Shown one piece after another: positions 1-9,000 of a stretch of 64,000 nucleotides of DNA. The notes below the pieces were generated by a model. It searched no databases and was not told where the DNA came from. It was given only the letters and a program-made list of their open reading frames with translations. The stretch lies in assembly GCF_011250635.1 (NCBI RefSeq), contig NZ_JAANNP010000006.1:1-64000 (forward strand). Direction: 5' to 3'. How positions within the stretch are numbered: the first letter of the stretch is position 1; the number at the start of each line of letters is the position of its first letter. The position numbers were made by a program, and so were the translations under genes. This stretch comes from Motilibacter deserti (GTDB lineage: Bacteria > Actinomycetota > Actinomycetes > Motilibacterales > Motilibacteraceae).

Positions 1-1
1 C

Positions 2-211
2 GTGGCGACCCGTCGTGGTGGCACGCCGGAGGCCGGGGGTGACGCCGCCGTTTTTGTCGAGGAGTCCGCGGACGACATCGAGCGAGCGCTCACCGAGCTC
101 GTCTCCGACCGGCGACGGGTCGAGGAGCTCAAGTCGCGCGGCCGGGCGTCAGTCCTCAAGCGCGACTGGAGCCAGCAGTACGCGCGGCTGCGCGAGGTCG
201 TCGGCGTCTGA
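2..211 (+). CDS. Glycosyltransferase family 4, C-terminal fragment (cut by window start)
   Basis: The reading frame is open from the first bases and stops with TGA at 209-211, so only the last ~69 residues are in the window. They begin VATRRGGTPE, which matches the donor-binding end of GT-B (GT4) glycosyltransferases, where a PVVAT.xGG.PE segment follows the EX7E motif. A typical C-terminal helix with WSQQYARLREV follows. The GTG at 2-4 is an internal Val, not a start. It is convergent with the membrane protein at 237-1562. Family assignment is inferred from a short piece only; sugar and acceptor cannot be told. Confidence 0.7.
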   Translation: MATRRGGTPEAGGDAAVFVEESADDIERALTELVSDRRRVEELKSRGRASVLKRDWSQQYARLREVVGV

Positions 212-236
212 CCGCCGTGTGGGCGCGGCGCCGTCG

Positions 237-1562
237 CTACGTGGCGCGGTGCACTGGTAGGACCGGACCGAGTGCAGGAAGCGGGCCTGCCTCCGAGTCC
301 GCGGCCATCGCGCGCCCGGAGGCGACGGGCTGCATCGCCAGCCCCATGCCGGCGATCAGCCAGGGCAGGGTCGACTGCCCGCCGATCCAGTAGATGTCGA
401 CCAGCCCGTGGACGAATCTCGCGACCACCACGGCCAGGCCTGCCGTCGCCAGGGGTGACCGCATGCGCCAGAGCCCCGTCACGCTCGCGTAGACGAAGAC
501 CAGGAACCCGACGAGGCCCGGGAGCCCGGCCTCGGCGAGGACCTCGTTCAGCACGTTGTTCGGTGGGATGTAGCCGGTGAAGCCGGGTTGGGCGAAATAG
601 CGCAGCCCCACTCCCGTGGCGGGGTTGTCCATCCACAGCTGCTGGGTCTTCTTCGCCTCGTCCTCACGCTCGGTGAAGCTGTCGATCGGCGTGGTGGTGC
701 GCTGGCGCTCCAGCTGCGCGTCGACGGAGATGTAGACGAACGCGCCGAAGGCGACCATCACGACGAGGGCGAGCTTGCGGTACTTCCGGCGGACCTCCGG
801 CGACATGCGCAGGAACCAGAAGGCGCACCCCACCGCGGCACCGAGCATCGCGCCCCGCGACTGCGTCGCGAGCAGCCCGACCGCGATGGTCACCCCGCCC
901 GTGACGAGGAGCCACCGGGGCAGCCGGAACTGGTCCGGGGCGGTGAGCACGACGAGCAGGGTCGTCGCAAAGACGCTGCCGGAGAAGTTCTTGTTGAACC
1001 ACAGGGGATACGACGGCTGGAACCCGATCTGCACGGACTCGATGGCGGCCGCGACGGAGACGATCGCCATGACGAGCAGCAGCAGGCGCAGCGCGTGGCG
1101 CTGCTTGTCGTTGTGCACGAGCCAGGCCCCGATGAGGATCGACCCAAGGACGATCTCGATCCGGTGCAGGCCCTCTAGGTCCGAGCGGAAGCTGTGGTTC
1201 ACGACCAGGGTGACGCCGAGCATGCCGAAGTAGAAGACGAACCCGGCGGCGACACGGCGCCACTGCGGCGCGAGCAGGCGGTGGGCGCCGTACAGGAATG
1301 CGAGGACGGCGACGCCGGTGGTGATGACGTCGCTGAAGCTGATGTTGCCGGGCGCGCGCTGCGTCAGCATCACGCCGGGGACGGTCAGCACGGCCAGGGT
1401 GAGGGGTGCGCGGACGGAGATCGCGGCGACGACGCCCATGCTCGCGACGAGCGCAGCGATGTAGGTGCCCTCGGTCGTGAGGTAGCCCACGAGGGCCGCC
1501 GCGACGGCGAACCCTATGAGCGTGATCACCGTGGGGGTGACCCCGGACGGCTTGAGCTTCAC
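237..1562 (-). CDS. O-antigen ligase / Wzy-type polymerase family membrane protein
   Basis: A 441-residue integral membrane protein with about 10-11 hydrophobic segments, beginning MKLKPSGVTPTVITLIGFAV. A soluble loop in the second half (around QLERQRTTTPIDSFTERE and NPATGVGLRYF) and the following AEAGLPGLVGFLVFV segment are typical of the Wzy_C/O-antigen ligase family, which polymerises or ligates lipid-linked oligosaccharides outside the membrane. The start is GTG at 1562, with GGAGGG seven bases upstream. It diverges from the GT2 gene at 1662 across ~100 bases. It is one of three Wzy-like genes in the window, so polymerase versus ligase cannot be decided from sequence alone. Confidence 0.85.
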   Translation of the reverse strand: MKLKPSGVTPTVITLIGFAVAAALVGYLTTEGTYIAALVASMGVVAAISVRAPLTLAVLTVPGVMLTQRAPGNISFSDVITTGVAVLAFLYGAHRLLAPQWRRVAAGFVFYFGMLGVTLVVNHSFRSDLEGLHRIEIVLGSILIGAWLVHNDKQRHALRLLLLVMAIVSVAAAIESVQIGFQPSYPLWFNKNFSGSVFATTLLVVLTAPDQFRLPRWLLVTGGVTIAVGLLATQSRGAMLGAAVGCAFWFLRMSPEVRRKYRKLALVVMVAFGAFVYISVDAQLERQRTTTPIDSFTEREDEAKKTQQLWMDNPATGVGLRYFAQPGFTGYIPPNNVLNEVLAEAGLPGLVGFLVFVYASVTGLWRMRSPLATAGLAVVVARFVHGLVDIYWIGGQSTLPWLIAGMGLAMQPVASGRAMAADSEAGPLPALGPVLPVHRAT

Positions 1563-1661
1563 CCGGCACCCTCCAACGACGGAACCCTACCCTCACGGCT
1601 GCGGTCGACTGATCCTTACGACAGACTGCATGCGTACCTGAGGCTTCGGCGTGGGAGGGAC

Positions 1662-2525
1662 GTGGCAGATCTCGGGACGGTGAAAGCCGTCGTGGTCGCC
1701 TATCGCAACACCGACGACCTTCGGGCCGCGCTGGACGGGCTCGAGCGCCGCGTCGACGTCATCGTGGTGGACAACGGAGTGGAGGCGGAGGTCGCGGGGC
1801 TCTGTGAGGAGCGCGGCGTGGCCTACCTCACCCCGGGGCGCAACGTCGGGTTCGCGGCCGCGGTCAACCTCGGCATACGAGCGGCGCTGGCCACCGGTCC
1901 GTGCGACGTCCTGCTGCTCAACCCCGACGCGCGCGTCTCGGTGGCGGTGGTCGAGGCGCTAGCCGACGCGCTGCACGCCCACGAACGCATCGCTGCGGTC
2001 TCGCCGCGGCTGTTCGGGGAGACCGGCGAGGAGCAGCAGGTGGCTTGGCCGGTCCCGTCACCGCGCAATGCGTGGGTCGACGCCCTGGGGCTGCGGCGTC
2101 TCGTCCGCCCCTCCGAGGTCTTCCTCATCGGCGCGGTCCTCCTCCTCAACGGTGCGGCCCTGCGCGATGTCGGCGACTTCGACGAGCGCTTCTTCCTCTA
2201 CGCCGAGGAGTCCGACTGGGAGCTGCGCGCACTGCGCCGCGGCTGGCGCGTCCGGCTCTGCGACACGCTCTCGGCAACGCACGTCGGCGCCGGCAGCAGC
2301 TCAGACGAGCAGCGTCGCGAGGCCCTCTTCCACAGCTCCGCGGAGCTGTTCTCCCGCAAGTGGTACGGCCCGACGGGGTGGCAGGGCGTGCGTGCCGCCT
2401 CGCTCGTGGGCTCGCTCCTGCGGCTCGCCCTGCAGGGGCGGGACCGTCGCGCGGAGCACGCTGCACGGGCACGCCTCTACCTGCAGGGCCCGGCCCGGGC
2501 GGCGGGGCGTCGTGCCGTCGGCTGA
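1662..2525 (+). CDS. Glycosyltransferase family 2, rhamnosyltransferase-like
   Basis: A 287-residue cytosolic GT-A fold enzyme. The N-terminus VKAVVVAYRNTDDL is the nucleotide-binding strand, VDNG follows, and LLNPDA replaces the usual DxD, as in WbbL-type rhamnosyltransferases. The acceptor-side signature DERFFLYAEESDWELRA is present. I chose GTG 1662 because GGGAGGGA lies at 1653-1660 and the GT fold starts right after it; the same frame is open further upstream but without GT sequence. It is the first gene of a three-gene plus-strand operon, and its stop overlaps the next start. The rhamnosyl specificity is only a family tendency. Confidence 0.88.
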   Translation: MADLGTVKAVVVAYRNTDDLRAALDGLERRVDVIVVDNGVEAEVAGLCEERGVAYLTPGRNVGFAAAVNLGIRAALATGPCDVLLLNPDARVSVAVVEALADALHAHERIAAVSPRLFGETGEEQQVAWPVPSPRNAWVDALGLRRLVRPSEVFLIGAVLLLNGAALRDVGDFDERFFLYAEESDWELRALRRGWRVRLCDTLSATHVGAGSSSDEQRREALFHSSAELFSRKWYGPTGWQGVRAASLVGSLLRLALQGRDRRAEHAARARLYLQGPARAAGRRAVG

Positions 2526-3531
2526 CCGCCGTGTCGTCCACGTGGTGTGCACGGACGCCTTCGCAGGAGTCGAGCGCTACATCTGCGATGTCTCGGTGGA
2601 GCTCGCCCGCCGCGGCTGGGACGTGTCGGTGATCGGCGGCGACCCCGCCGCCATGGCCCGCGAGCTCGGGACGGCGGTGACGCACCGTCCGGCGGTTGGT
2701 GTCGCGGCAGCCGTCCGCGAGGTGGATTCCGCACGTGGCCGCGGGGTCCTGCACGTGCACATGACGCAGGCGGAGGTGGCCGCGGCGCTCGCCGTCAGGA
2801 CGTGGGGCATGCCCTGTTTCACGACCCGGCACTTCGCGGCGCCGCGCGGGTCGTCCGCTGCCATCCGTGCCGCCTCGCCACTGCTGCGCCGTCGGTTCCG
2901 CGACCAGCTGGCCATCAGCCGCTTCGTCGCGTCGCGCGTGGGGGAGCCGACGACGCTGCTGCCCAACGGTGTTCGCGAGCGGCCGGCACACACCGGTGGG
3001 AGCCGGTCGGTCGTGATGATGCAGCGGCTCGACCTGGAGAAGCAGACGGACATCGGCCTCCACGCGTGGGCCCTGTCCGGTCTTGCCGAGGACGGCTGGC
3101 GGCTGCAGGTGGCCGGGCGCGGGGCTCAGGAGCCGGCGCTGCGCGCCCTGGCCCAGGAGCTGGGAGTGGCGTCGTCCGTCGAATTCCTCGGCTTCGTGAC
3201 GGACACCGCGGGCCTGCTCGACCGAGCTGACGTGTTCTTCGCGTCGGCGCCGGAGGAGCCGTTCGGCCTGGCGGTCGCAGAGGCGATGGCGGCCGCACTG
3301 CCGGTCGTGGCGGCGCGCGGCGGAGCGCACGTCGAGACGATCGCGGACCCCGACCTGCTCTTCCCCCCGGGCGACCCCGCGGCTGCGGCCCGAGTCCTGC
3401 GTCGCGTCGCGGAGGACGACGTGCTCCGCCGACAGCTCGGAGCGCAGGCTCAGGCGCGCCAGCGCCGTGAGTTCTCGATCGCAGGGCACGTCGACCAGCT
3501 GAGTGAGATATACGAGGGAGCGCTGCGATGA
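2512..3531 (+). CDS. Glycosyltransferase family 4
   Basis: A 339-residue GT-B enzyme that should transfer a sugar from an NDP-sugar to a lipid-linked intermediate at the inner membrane face. The N-terminal VVHVVCTDAFAGVERYI matches the GT4 acceptor domain entry. The EX7E motif EPFGLAVAE and the following LPVVAARGGAHVET mark the donor site. The GTG start at 2512 overlaps the preceding gene by 14 bases, which suggests translational coupling; no better start exists further in without losing the first strand. Acceptor and sugar are unknown. Confidence 0.88.
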   Translation: MPSADRRVVHVVCTDAFAGVERYICDVSVELARRGWDVSVIGGDPAAMARELGTAVTHRPAVGVAAAVREVDSARGRGVLHVHMTQAEVAAALAVRTWGMPCFTTRHFAAPRGSSAAIRAASPLLRRRFRDQLAISRFVASRVGEPTTLLPNGVRERPAHTGGSRSVVMMQRLDLEKQTDIGLHAWALSGLAEDGWRLQVAGRGAQEPALRALAQELGVASSVEFLGFVTDTAGLLDRADVFFASAPEEPFGLAVAEAMAAALPVVAARGGAHVETIADPDLLFPPGDPAAAARVLRRVAEDDVLRRQLGAQAQARQRREFSIAGHVDQLSEIYEGALR

Positions 3532-3565
3532 CGCCGCTCCCGTTGGAGTGTCCCGGAGGCCACCC

Positions 3566-4723
3566 GTGCGCATAGCCCTCATGCCCAGCGCTTACCACCC
3601 CTCGGTGGGCGGCGTGGAGGTGCTCACGCACAGGCTGGCCGTCAATCTCACCCAGGCAGGCCACCAGGTGCAGGTGTGGACGGCCCGGTCCGAGGGCGAC
3701 GACCTCGCGGCCCGCGAGGTCGTGGACGGCGTCGACGTGCGCCGGTTCGTCTTCGCGGCTCCCTCCGCGAGCGTCGCGAGCCTTGCGCGCTGGCCCGCAG
3801 GCGCGGCCGGCGCGATGCGCAACCTGCTCCGCGCCTATGCGGACTTCCGTCCCGACCTGCTGCACGTTCAGTGCTTCAGCACCAACGGCGCCTACGCGAC
3901 GGCGTTGAGCACAGCACGCCGGGTGCCGCTCATCGTGACGCTTCAGGGCGAGACGGTCATGGACGACCTCGACATCTACGAGCACTCGGCGTTCCTCCGC
4001 GCCGCTCTGCGCCTCGGCCTGCGCCGGGCGCGGGTGGTGACGGGTTGCTCCCAGTTCACCCTGGACGACAGCATCCGACGCTTCGGCCTTCCCCCCGCGA
4101 AGGCGCGCGTCGTCTTCAACGGGGTGGACGTCGACGAAGCGCCCCACCAGGCGGTCGAGCTCCCGTTCGACCGCTACGTCCTGGGGCTCGGGCGCGTGGT
4201 GCCGAAGAAGGGGTTCGATCTGCTGCTCGACGCGTTCGCCGAGCTCGCCCCGCGCGTCCCGGAGGTCGGCCTGGTCATCGTGGGCTCCGGGTCCGCCCTG
4301 CAGGGGCTGAAGGACCAGGTGGCGCGGCAACGGCTCGGCGACCGGGTGCACTTCCCCGGCAAGCTTGGCCGTGGGCAGGTGGCCGCGGTGATGCACGGCG
4401 CCGCGGCGTTCGTCATGCCGTCCCGGGTGGAGCCTTTCGGCATCGTCGCGCTCGAGGGCTGGCGGGCCGGCGCTCCCGTGGTCGTGTCGTCCTCCGGCGG
4501 CGCCGCGGAGTTCGTCGAGCACGACCGGACGGGCCTCGTCGTCGACCCCAATGACCGGGCGGCGCTCGCGGAGGCGCTCGAGCGGCTGCTCCTCGAGCCC
4601 GAGCTGGGCAAGCGGCTGTCGGTCGCGGCGGCCGAGCGGCTCCCGGACTTCAGCTGGGACCGGATCCGGGCGGAGTACGAGCGGGCGTACGCCGAGGCGC
4701 TGGCCCCGCCGGTGCCGAGCTAG
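3566..4723 (+). CDS. Glycosyltransferase family 4
   Basis: A 385-residue GT-B enzyme. It starts VRIALMPSAYHPSVGGVEVL, with the classic GGVE glycine-rich loop, and carries the donor EX7E motif EPFGIVALE followed by GAPVVVSSSGGAAEFV. The start is GTG 3566 with GGAGG at 3555-3559; the frame is open from 3503 but the extra residues are not GT-like. It is the last gene of the 1662-4723 operon. Its TAG stop (4721-4723) overlaps the stop of the convergent gene on the other strand by 2 bases, leaving no room for an ordinary terminator. Sugar specificity is unknown. Confidence 0.9.
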   Translation: MRIALMPSAYHPSVGGVEVLTHRLAVNLTQAGHQVQVWTARSEGDDLAAREVVDGVDVRRFVFAAPSASVASLARWPAGAAGAMRNLLRAYADFRPDLLHVQCFSTNGAYATALSTARRVPLIVTLQGETVMDDLDIYEHSAFLRAALRLGLRRARVVTGCSQFTLDDSIRRFGLPPAKARVVFNGVDVDEAPHQAVELPFDRYVLGLGRVVPKKGFDLLLDAFAELAPRVPEVGLVIVGSGSALQGLKDQVARQRLGDRVHFPGKLGRGQVAAVMHGAAAFVMPSRVEPFGIVALEGWRAGAPVVVSSSGGAAEFVEHDRTGLVVDPNDRAALAEALERLLLEPELGKRLSVAAAERLPDFSWDRIRAEYERAYAEALAPPVPS

Positions 4724-5787
4724 CCGCCGGCGGTGGCCAGGGGTGGCCACGCCGCGGCGAATTCTCGGGCGCGCTGGGCCCAGCTTCCGACGGAGCGGTC
4801 CGCAGCTGCGGGCGGCGAGGCCAGCGTGGCGACGACGGCTTCGACGAAGCCCTCGACACCGACGACCGTGAGCTGCGGGGCTCGCAGGTGTTGGAAGCCG
4901 CTCGTCGGCGTCGCGACCACGGGTCGTCCGCTCGCGAGGTACTCGTAGCTCTTGATCGCGTCCAAGCTCATGGTGAACGGCGTGATGCGGTGCGGGCACA
5001 GCAGCATGTCGAGGGCGGCCATCCAGGACGGGACGTCCGCGGCCGGAACGGGCCCGTGCAGCTCGACCTTGTCCTCCGCGGCCAGGCGGGAATGGCTCTG
5101 CGCGTCCAGCGCGTGGGGCCCGACCAGGTGCAGCGTGCCGACGGCCGGGTGCCGAGCCAGCTCGAGCGTGAGATCCACGTCCAGCCGCTCCTCGTGCAGG
5201 GTGCCGACGTAGCCGACGTGGGGCCCCGGGCCGGTGAGCGGCCGCGGGGACGGGGCGGCCCACGCCGCCGCGTCGATGCCGTTGTTGATGACCGGGGCCT
5301 CCACGCCGTAGCGCGCCCGCCACCGCGACTGGAGCTCCAGACTGCACACGGTGGTGCGTGCCGTCCCTGCCAACCGGTCCTCGGCGCGCACGATCCGCCG
5401 CACGATGCGCGGCAGCGAGGCCATCTCGCGCCAGTCGTCCGTCACGTCGTAGACGGCAGGCTGGCCGCGGCGGACCGCCGCCGCGCCGACCTCCGGGTCG
5501 TTGACCCACAGCAGGTCCGCCCGGCGCAGCGCGCCGAGCCGGAGCTGGGTGCCCACGAGCGTGTTGCCGCCGGCACGCTTGAGCACTGTCCGCCGGGGCT
5601 GGACGACGGTCACCTTGGGCATCGGGCGGCGGAGCGGGGCCGGTCGCCAGGCGGGCGGCTCCACGAAGAGCAGCCGGTCGGCCAGGCCCTGCATGACGAG
5701 CTGCGCGGAGAGGTGTTGGTTCCTTCGCCACACCTCGTCCCACGGCTCGAGCGAGATCAAGGCGACACGTGGGGCGGTCAGGAGCAC
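4720..5787 (-). CDS. Glycosyltransferase, GT-B fold (TuaH-like)
   Basis: A 355-residue protein starting VLLTAPRVALISLEPWDEVW. Features shared with the TuaH-type family are a YDVTDDW motif near residue 115, an internal WVNDPEVG segment and the donor-side KSYEYLASGRPVVATPTSG. TuaH acts in teichuronic acid synthesis; here a role in the same polysaccharide as its neighbours is inferred. The start is GTG at 5787. It is convergent with the gene at 3566-4723 and divergent from the large secreted protein at 6093. Confidence 0.82.
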   Translation of the reverse strand: MLLTAPRVALISLEPWDEVWRRNQHLSAQLVMQGLADRLLFVEPPAWRPAPLRRPMPKVTVVQPRRTVLKRAGGNTLVGTQLRLGALRRADLLWVNDPEVGAAAVRRGQPAVYDVTDDWREMASLPRIVRRIVRAEDRLAGTARTTVCSLELQSRWRARYGVEAPVINNGIDAAAWAAPSPRPLTGPGPHVGYVGTLHEERLDVDLTLELARHPAVGTLHLVGPHALDAQSHSRLAAEDKVELHGPVPAADVPSWMAALDMLLCPHRITPFTMSLDAIKSYEYLASGRPVVATPTSGFQHLRAPQLTVVGVEGFVEAVVATLASPPAAADRSVGSWAQRAREFAAAWPPLATAGG

Positions 5788-6092
5788 TCCCGAGAGCGGA
5801 CGGCGAGCGTCGCGGACGTTGTCTCGCGCCAGACCCTAGCGGTTGCGGAGGGTGCGCCGCCGCGCTCGCGAGCCGCCGTACTACGGGCGGGGCGCGCACT
5901 GCCGAGTGACACGGGCCACCCGTGCACGGGTGCACAGTCGAAAGATCACCACACCTGTGATGTTTCTATCTATTTCGGGCACCACTCACCCTGATGAGTG
6001 AACGTTCCCTACGATCAGGGGCGCTAAACACTCCATCGGGGGCTTGCGGCGCGTCCGCCGCAGACGGTGTCCAACTCGAACGTGGGAGTCCC
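5788..6092. promoter_or_regulatory. Divergent intergenic region with palindromes and a candidate -10
   Basis: This 305-base gap holds no gene. It is noticeably more AT-rich around 5935-6035 than its surroundings. I see ATCAC-N7-GTGAT at 5945-5961, CACTCA-N6-TGAGTG at 5983-6000, and TACGAT at 6010-6015, which would serve as a -10 box for the secreted protein starting at 6093 (5' leader of about 70 bases). No convincing -35 lies 17 bases upstream of TACGAT, so the promoter may need an activator. The assignment is a pattern reading only. Confidence 0.35.
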
Positions 6093-9000
6093 ATGCGCGT
6101 CGCTCTGCTGGCCGCTTTGACGGCCGTGACCACCGTGGCCTCGCTCGCCCCTCCATCAGGAGCCACCGCGAGCGAGCAAGCCGCGGCCTCCATCTACGAC
6201 TCGACGCCCGCGATCCACCTGTGCGGCGTGGTTGATCCCAGCGCCATCGACGCACCACCGGCCGGCACGGCCTATCCGGAGCCGACCACGGTCTTCGCCG
6301 GGGTCGTGCCGGACAACCTGCAGTTCGCCAACGACAAGCTCTACGTGCTGGCCCGTGGCCAGCAGCGCGTGCTCGTCTACAACAAGGCGCGGGTGCAGCA
6401 GGCCAGCATCGACGTGCCCCGCAACGGTGGGGAGGCGCTCGCGGTCGACCCGGACGGCGCCGTCTATGTCATGCAGCCGCCGTTCCAGGTGATGAAGTAC
6501 GCCGCGAACGGCACGCTCGCCTGGACCCACACGTTCACGCAGCCGATCCTCAACAACGGCGTGTTCGCTCGTCCCTCGGCGAGTGGCTGGCGCCTCGGTG
6601 TCGTCAAGCGCGACGGCGGCGGGGCGTTCCTGCTCGACAGTTCCGGCGTCGAGCGCGACTTCGTGCCGGGCGTGTACGGCTCGATGTTCACCAACGCCGC
6701 CGACGGGTCCGTCGTCACCACCGACGGCCACTACGTCCGCGTCTACGACTCGTCCCTCAAGCTCGTGCAGCGTTTCGGTGACAAGGGCACCCGCAACGAC
6801 CCGATGCCCGAGGGTGCGCCCTACCACTTCTACCTGCAGGGTGGAGCGGTGAAGCTGCCCGACGGCCGCTTCCTCGCGGCGGACGCCGACCGCGGCATCC
6901 ACGTCGTCGACTCGCGCGGTCTGGTCCAGGGTGTCGCGGCCGACGCGGCGCTCTGGGGCCTCACGCAGGCGAGCCCGCTCGCGTTCGACGGCACGGGCGT
7001 CTACTACGCCTCCGGTGCGCGCTTCACGAACGACCAGCGCGTCACCTACATCTCGCTGAAGGACCTGCAGGCGCTGGCGGACTACCCGAAGCGATCGCTG
7101 CCACGGCTCGGCTTCGGCGCCGGCCTCACCGTCGTCGGCGGCTCCTACAAGTACTTCCGTCCGGGGACCGCGCCGCGGGTCGAGGCGTCCATCGACGGCT
7201 GGTGGCAGTCGCTGCCCAACCTCTCGCTGCAGTACCGCGTCCGGGACTTCGAGGAGATCGACGCCGACGCGAACCCGGCCTACACCACGCTCGCCCTGGG
7301 CCCGGGGGCGTTCGACGCCCCGCTGAGCCTCAACCTGCCCGAGGCCAAGCCCGGCTACTACCAGGTCGAGGCGTTCATCGTCCAGAACGGCACCCGTCTG
7401 TCCGGCACCTGCGCCGAGTACGCCGTCGGCGCCCCCGGCCAGCAGCTCGACTTCAGCACCCTCCCCGGCCAGCCGAACCCCGGCGGCCCCGGCGCCGCTC
7501 GGGGCGTGGCCCTCGCGGACGTGCTCGGCACGGGCGCGCACCGCATCGTCGTCGACTGGCACAAGGTCCAGCCCGGCGGTGCTCGGTCCAACGGCCCGCT
7601 CGACTTCTCCTCGATCGACGGGGAGATCCGCTCCGGTGCTGCCGAGGCCGCCCGCCGCGGCGTGCCGCTCTTCGTGACGCTCGCGACCGAGAGCGGCCTC
7701 GAGCGGGAGATGGTCTTCCTCGGCCAGACGTGGGAGTCCAACGTCCGCAAGCTGGTCGAGCGCTACAAGGGCATCGTCAAGTACTGGGACACCTGGAACG
7801 AGCCGAACAACCCGGCCAGCTTCGGCCCGGCCGTGGACTACGTCGAGCGCGTGCTGAAGCCGACGTACCGTGTCATCAAGTCGGTCGACCCCGAGGCGAA
7901 GGTCATCGGCGGCTCGACCGTCGAGATCTCTCCTGGGTACTGGAAGCAGATCGGCGAGAACGGCGGCTTCGACTACCTCGACATCGTCGGCATCCACCCC
8001 TACACCGGCCACGGGCGCTCCCTCGAGGAGCAGGGGACCGCAGCCCAGATCGCCGAGCTGAAGGCGTTGATGGCGGCGAACGGTTCGGCGAACAAGCCGA
8101 TCTGGGTGACCGAGCACTCGTGGTGGTCCAACGGCCAGGGCAACCTCTTCGCCCAGGCGGACTACTCGGCCCGGGCGCAGCTGCTCTACCGCTCCTGGGG
8201 TGTCGAACGGTGGGCGTACTTCATCATCGAGGGCACCTGGGGCGGCCAGGACGTCACCTTCTCGGCCATCGAAGCGGGTGACCAGGTCAAGCCGGCGGCG
8301 CTTTCGCTCATGACGGTCAAGGACCTGACGTCCACCCGGCCGCTCACGTCCTCCTCCGACCTCGGCGTGCCGCACGTGTTCGTTCAGAAGTACGGCGCGT
8401 CGGCGACGGCCAACGACACGGTCTACGCGGTCTGGACCGACGACATGCCCTACTCCCTGCGGCTGTCGAACAGCGGGAACGCCGCATCGACGGTGAGCGT
8501 CGTCGACGAGCTCGGCAAGCCGGCGCCCCTGACGGTGCCTGCCGGGAAGTCGGTCCCGTTCGACGTCACCGGGTCGGTGCAGTACGTCCGCGTGCCGAGC
8601 GGCTCGCAGGTCACGGTGACGACAGCCGAGAAGTGGGGCGACAACGTCGCTCTCGCGTCGGCCGGCGCATCCGCCACGGCGACGTCCTCCGCGCCGATCA
8701 ATCCGCCGATCTCGGCGATCGACGGCGTGTCCGACGCGCACGGCGTCGGCGACTGGCAGGGCGCGTTCACCTGGGCACAGGCCGTCGGGGACCAGTCCCC
8801 GGCGCTGACGATCAACCTCGCGAAGGCCACGACCATCAACAAGGTGCTCGTGTCGACCGTCGGGCAGAACAGCATCCTGACCGGGCTGCGCTCGTTCAAG
8901 CTGTCGATCCAGTCGCCTGACGGCACGTGGTCCGAGGTGTCCAGCGAGAACAAGATCTTCTACCAGCGCAGCCGGCTCGTGCAGTTCCCGGCTCGCCTGG

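Noticed and set aside
2915-5935. A 1,006-codon open frame on the minus strand
   Set aside because: It runs antisense to three clear glycosyltransferase genes or in another frame of them and has an Arg/Pro/Ala-rich composition typical of GC-rich shadow frames.
6156-8741. An 861-codon minus-strand open frame opposite the secreted protein
   Set aside because: It is rich in Asp/Arg/Val and lacks any domain-like motif, while the plus strand encodes a signal peptide, WNEPN and F5/8-type C motifs.
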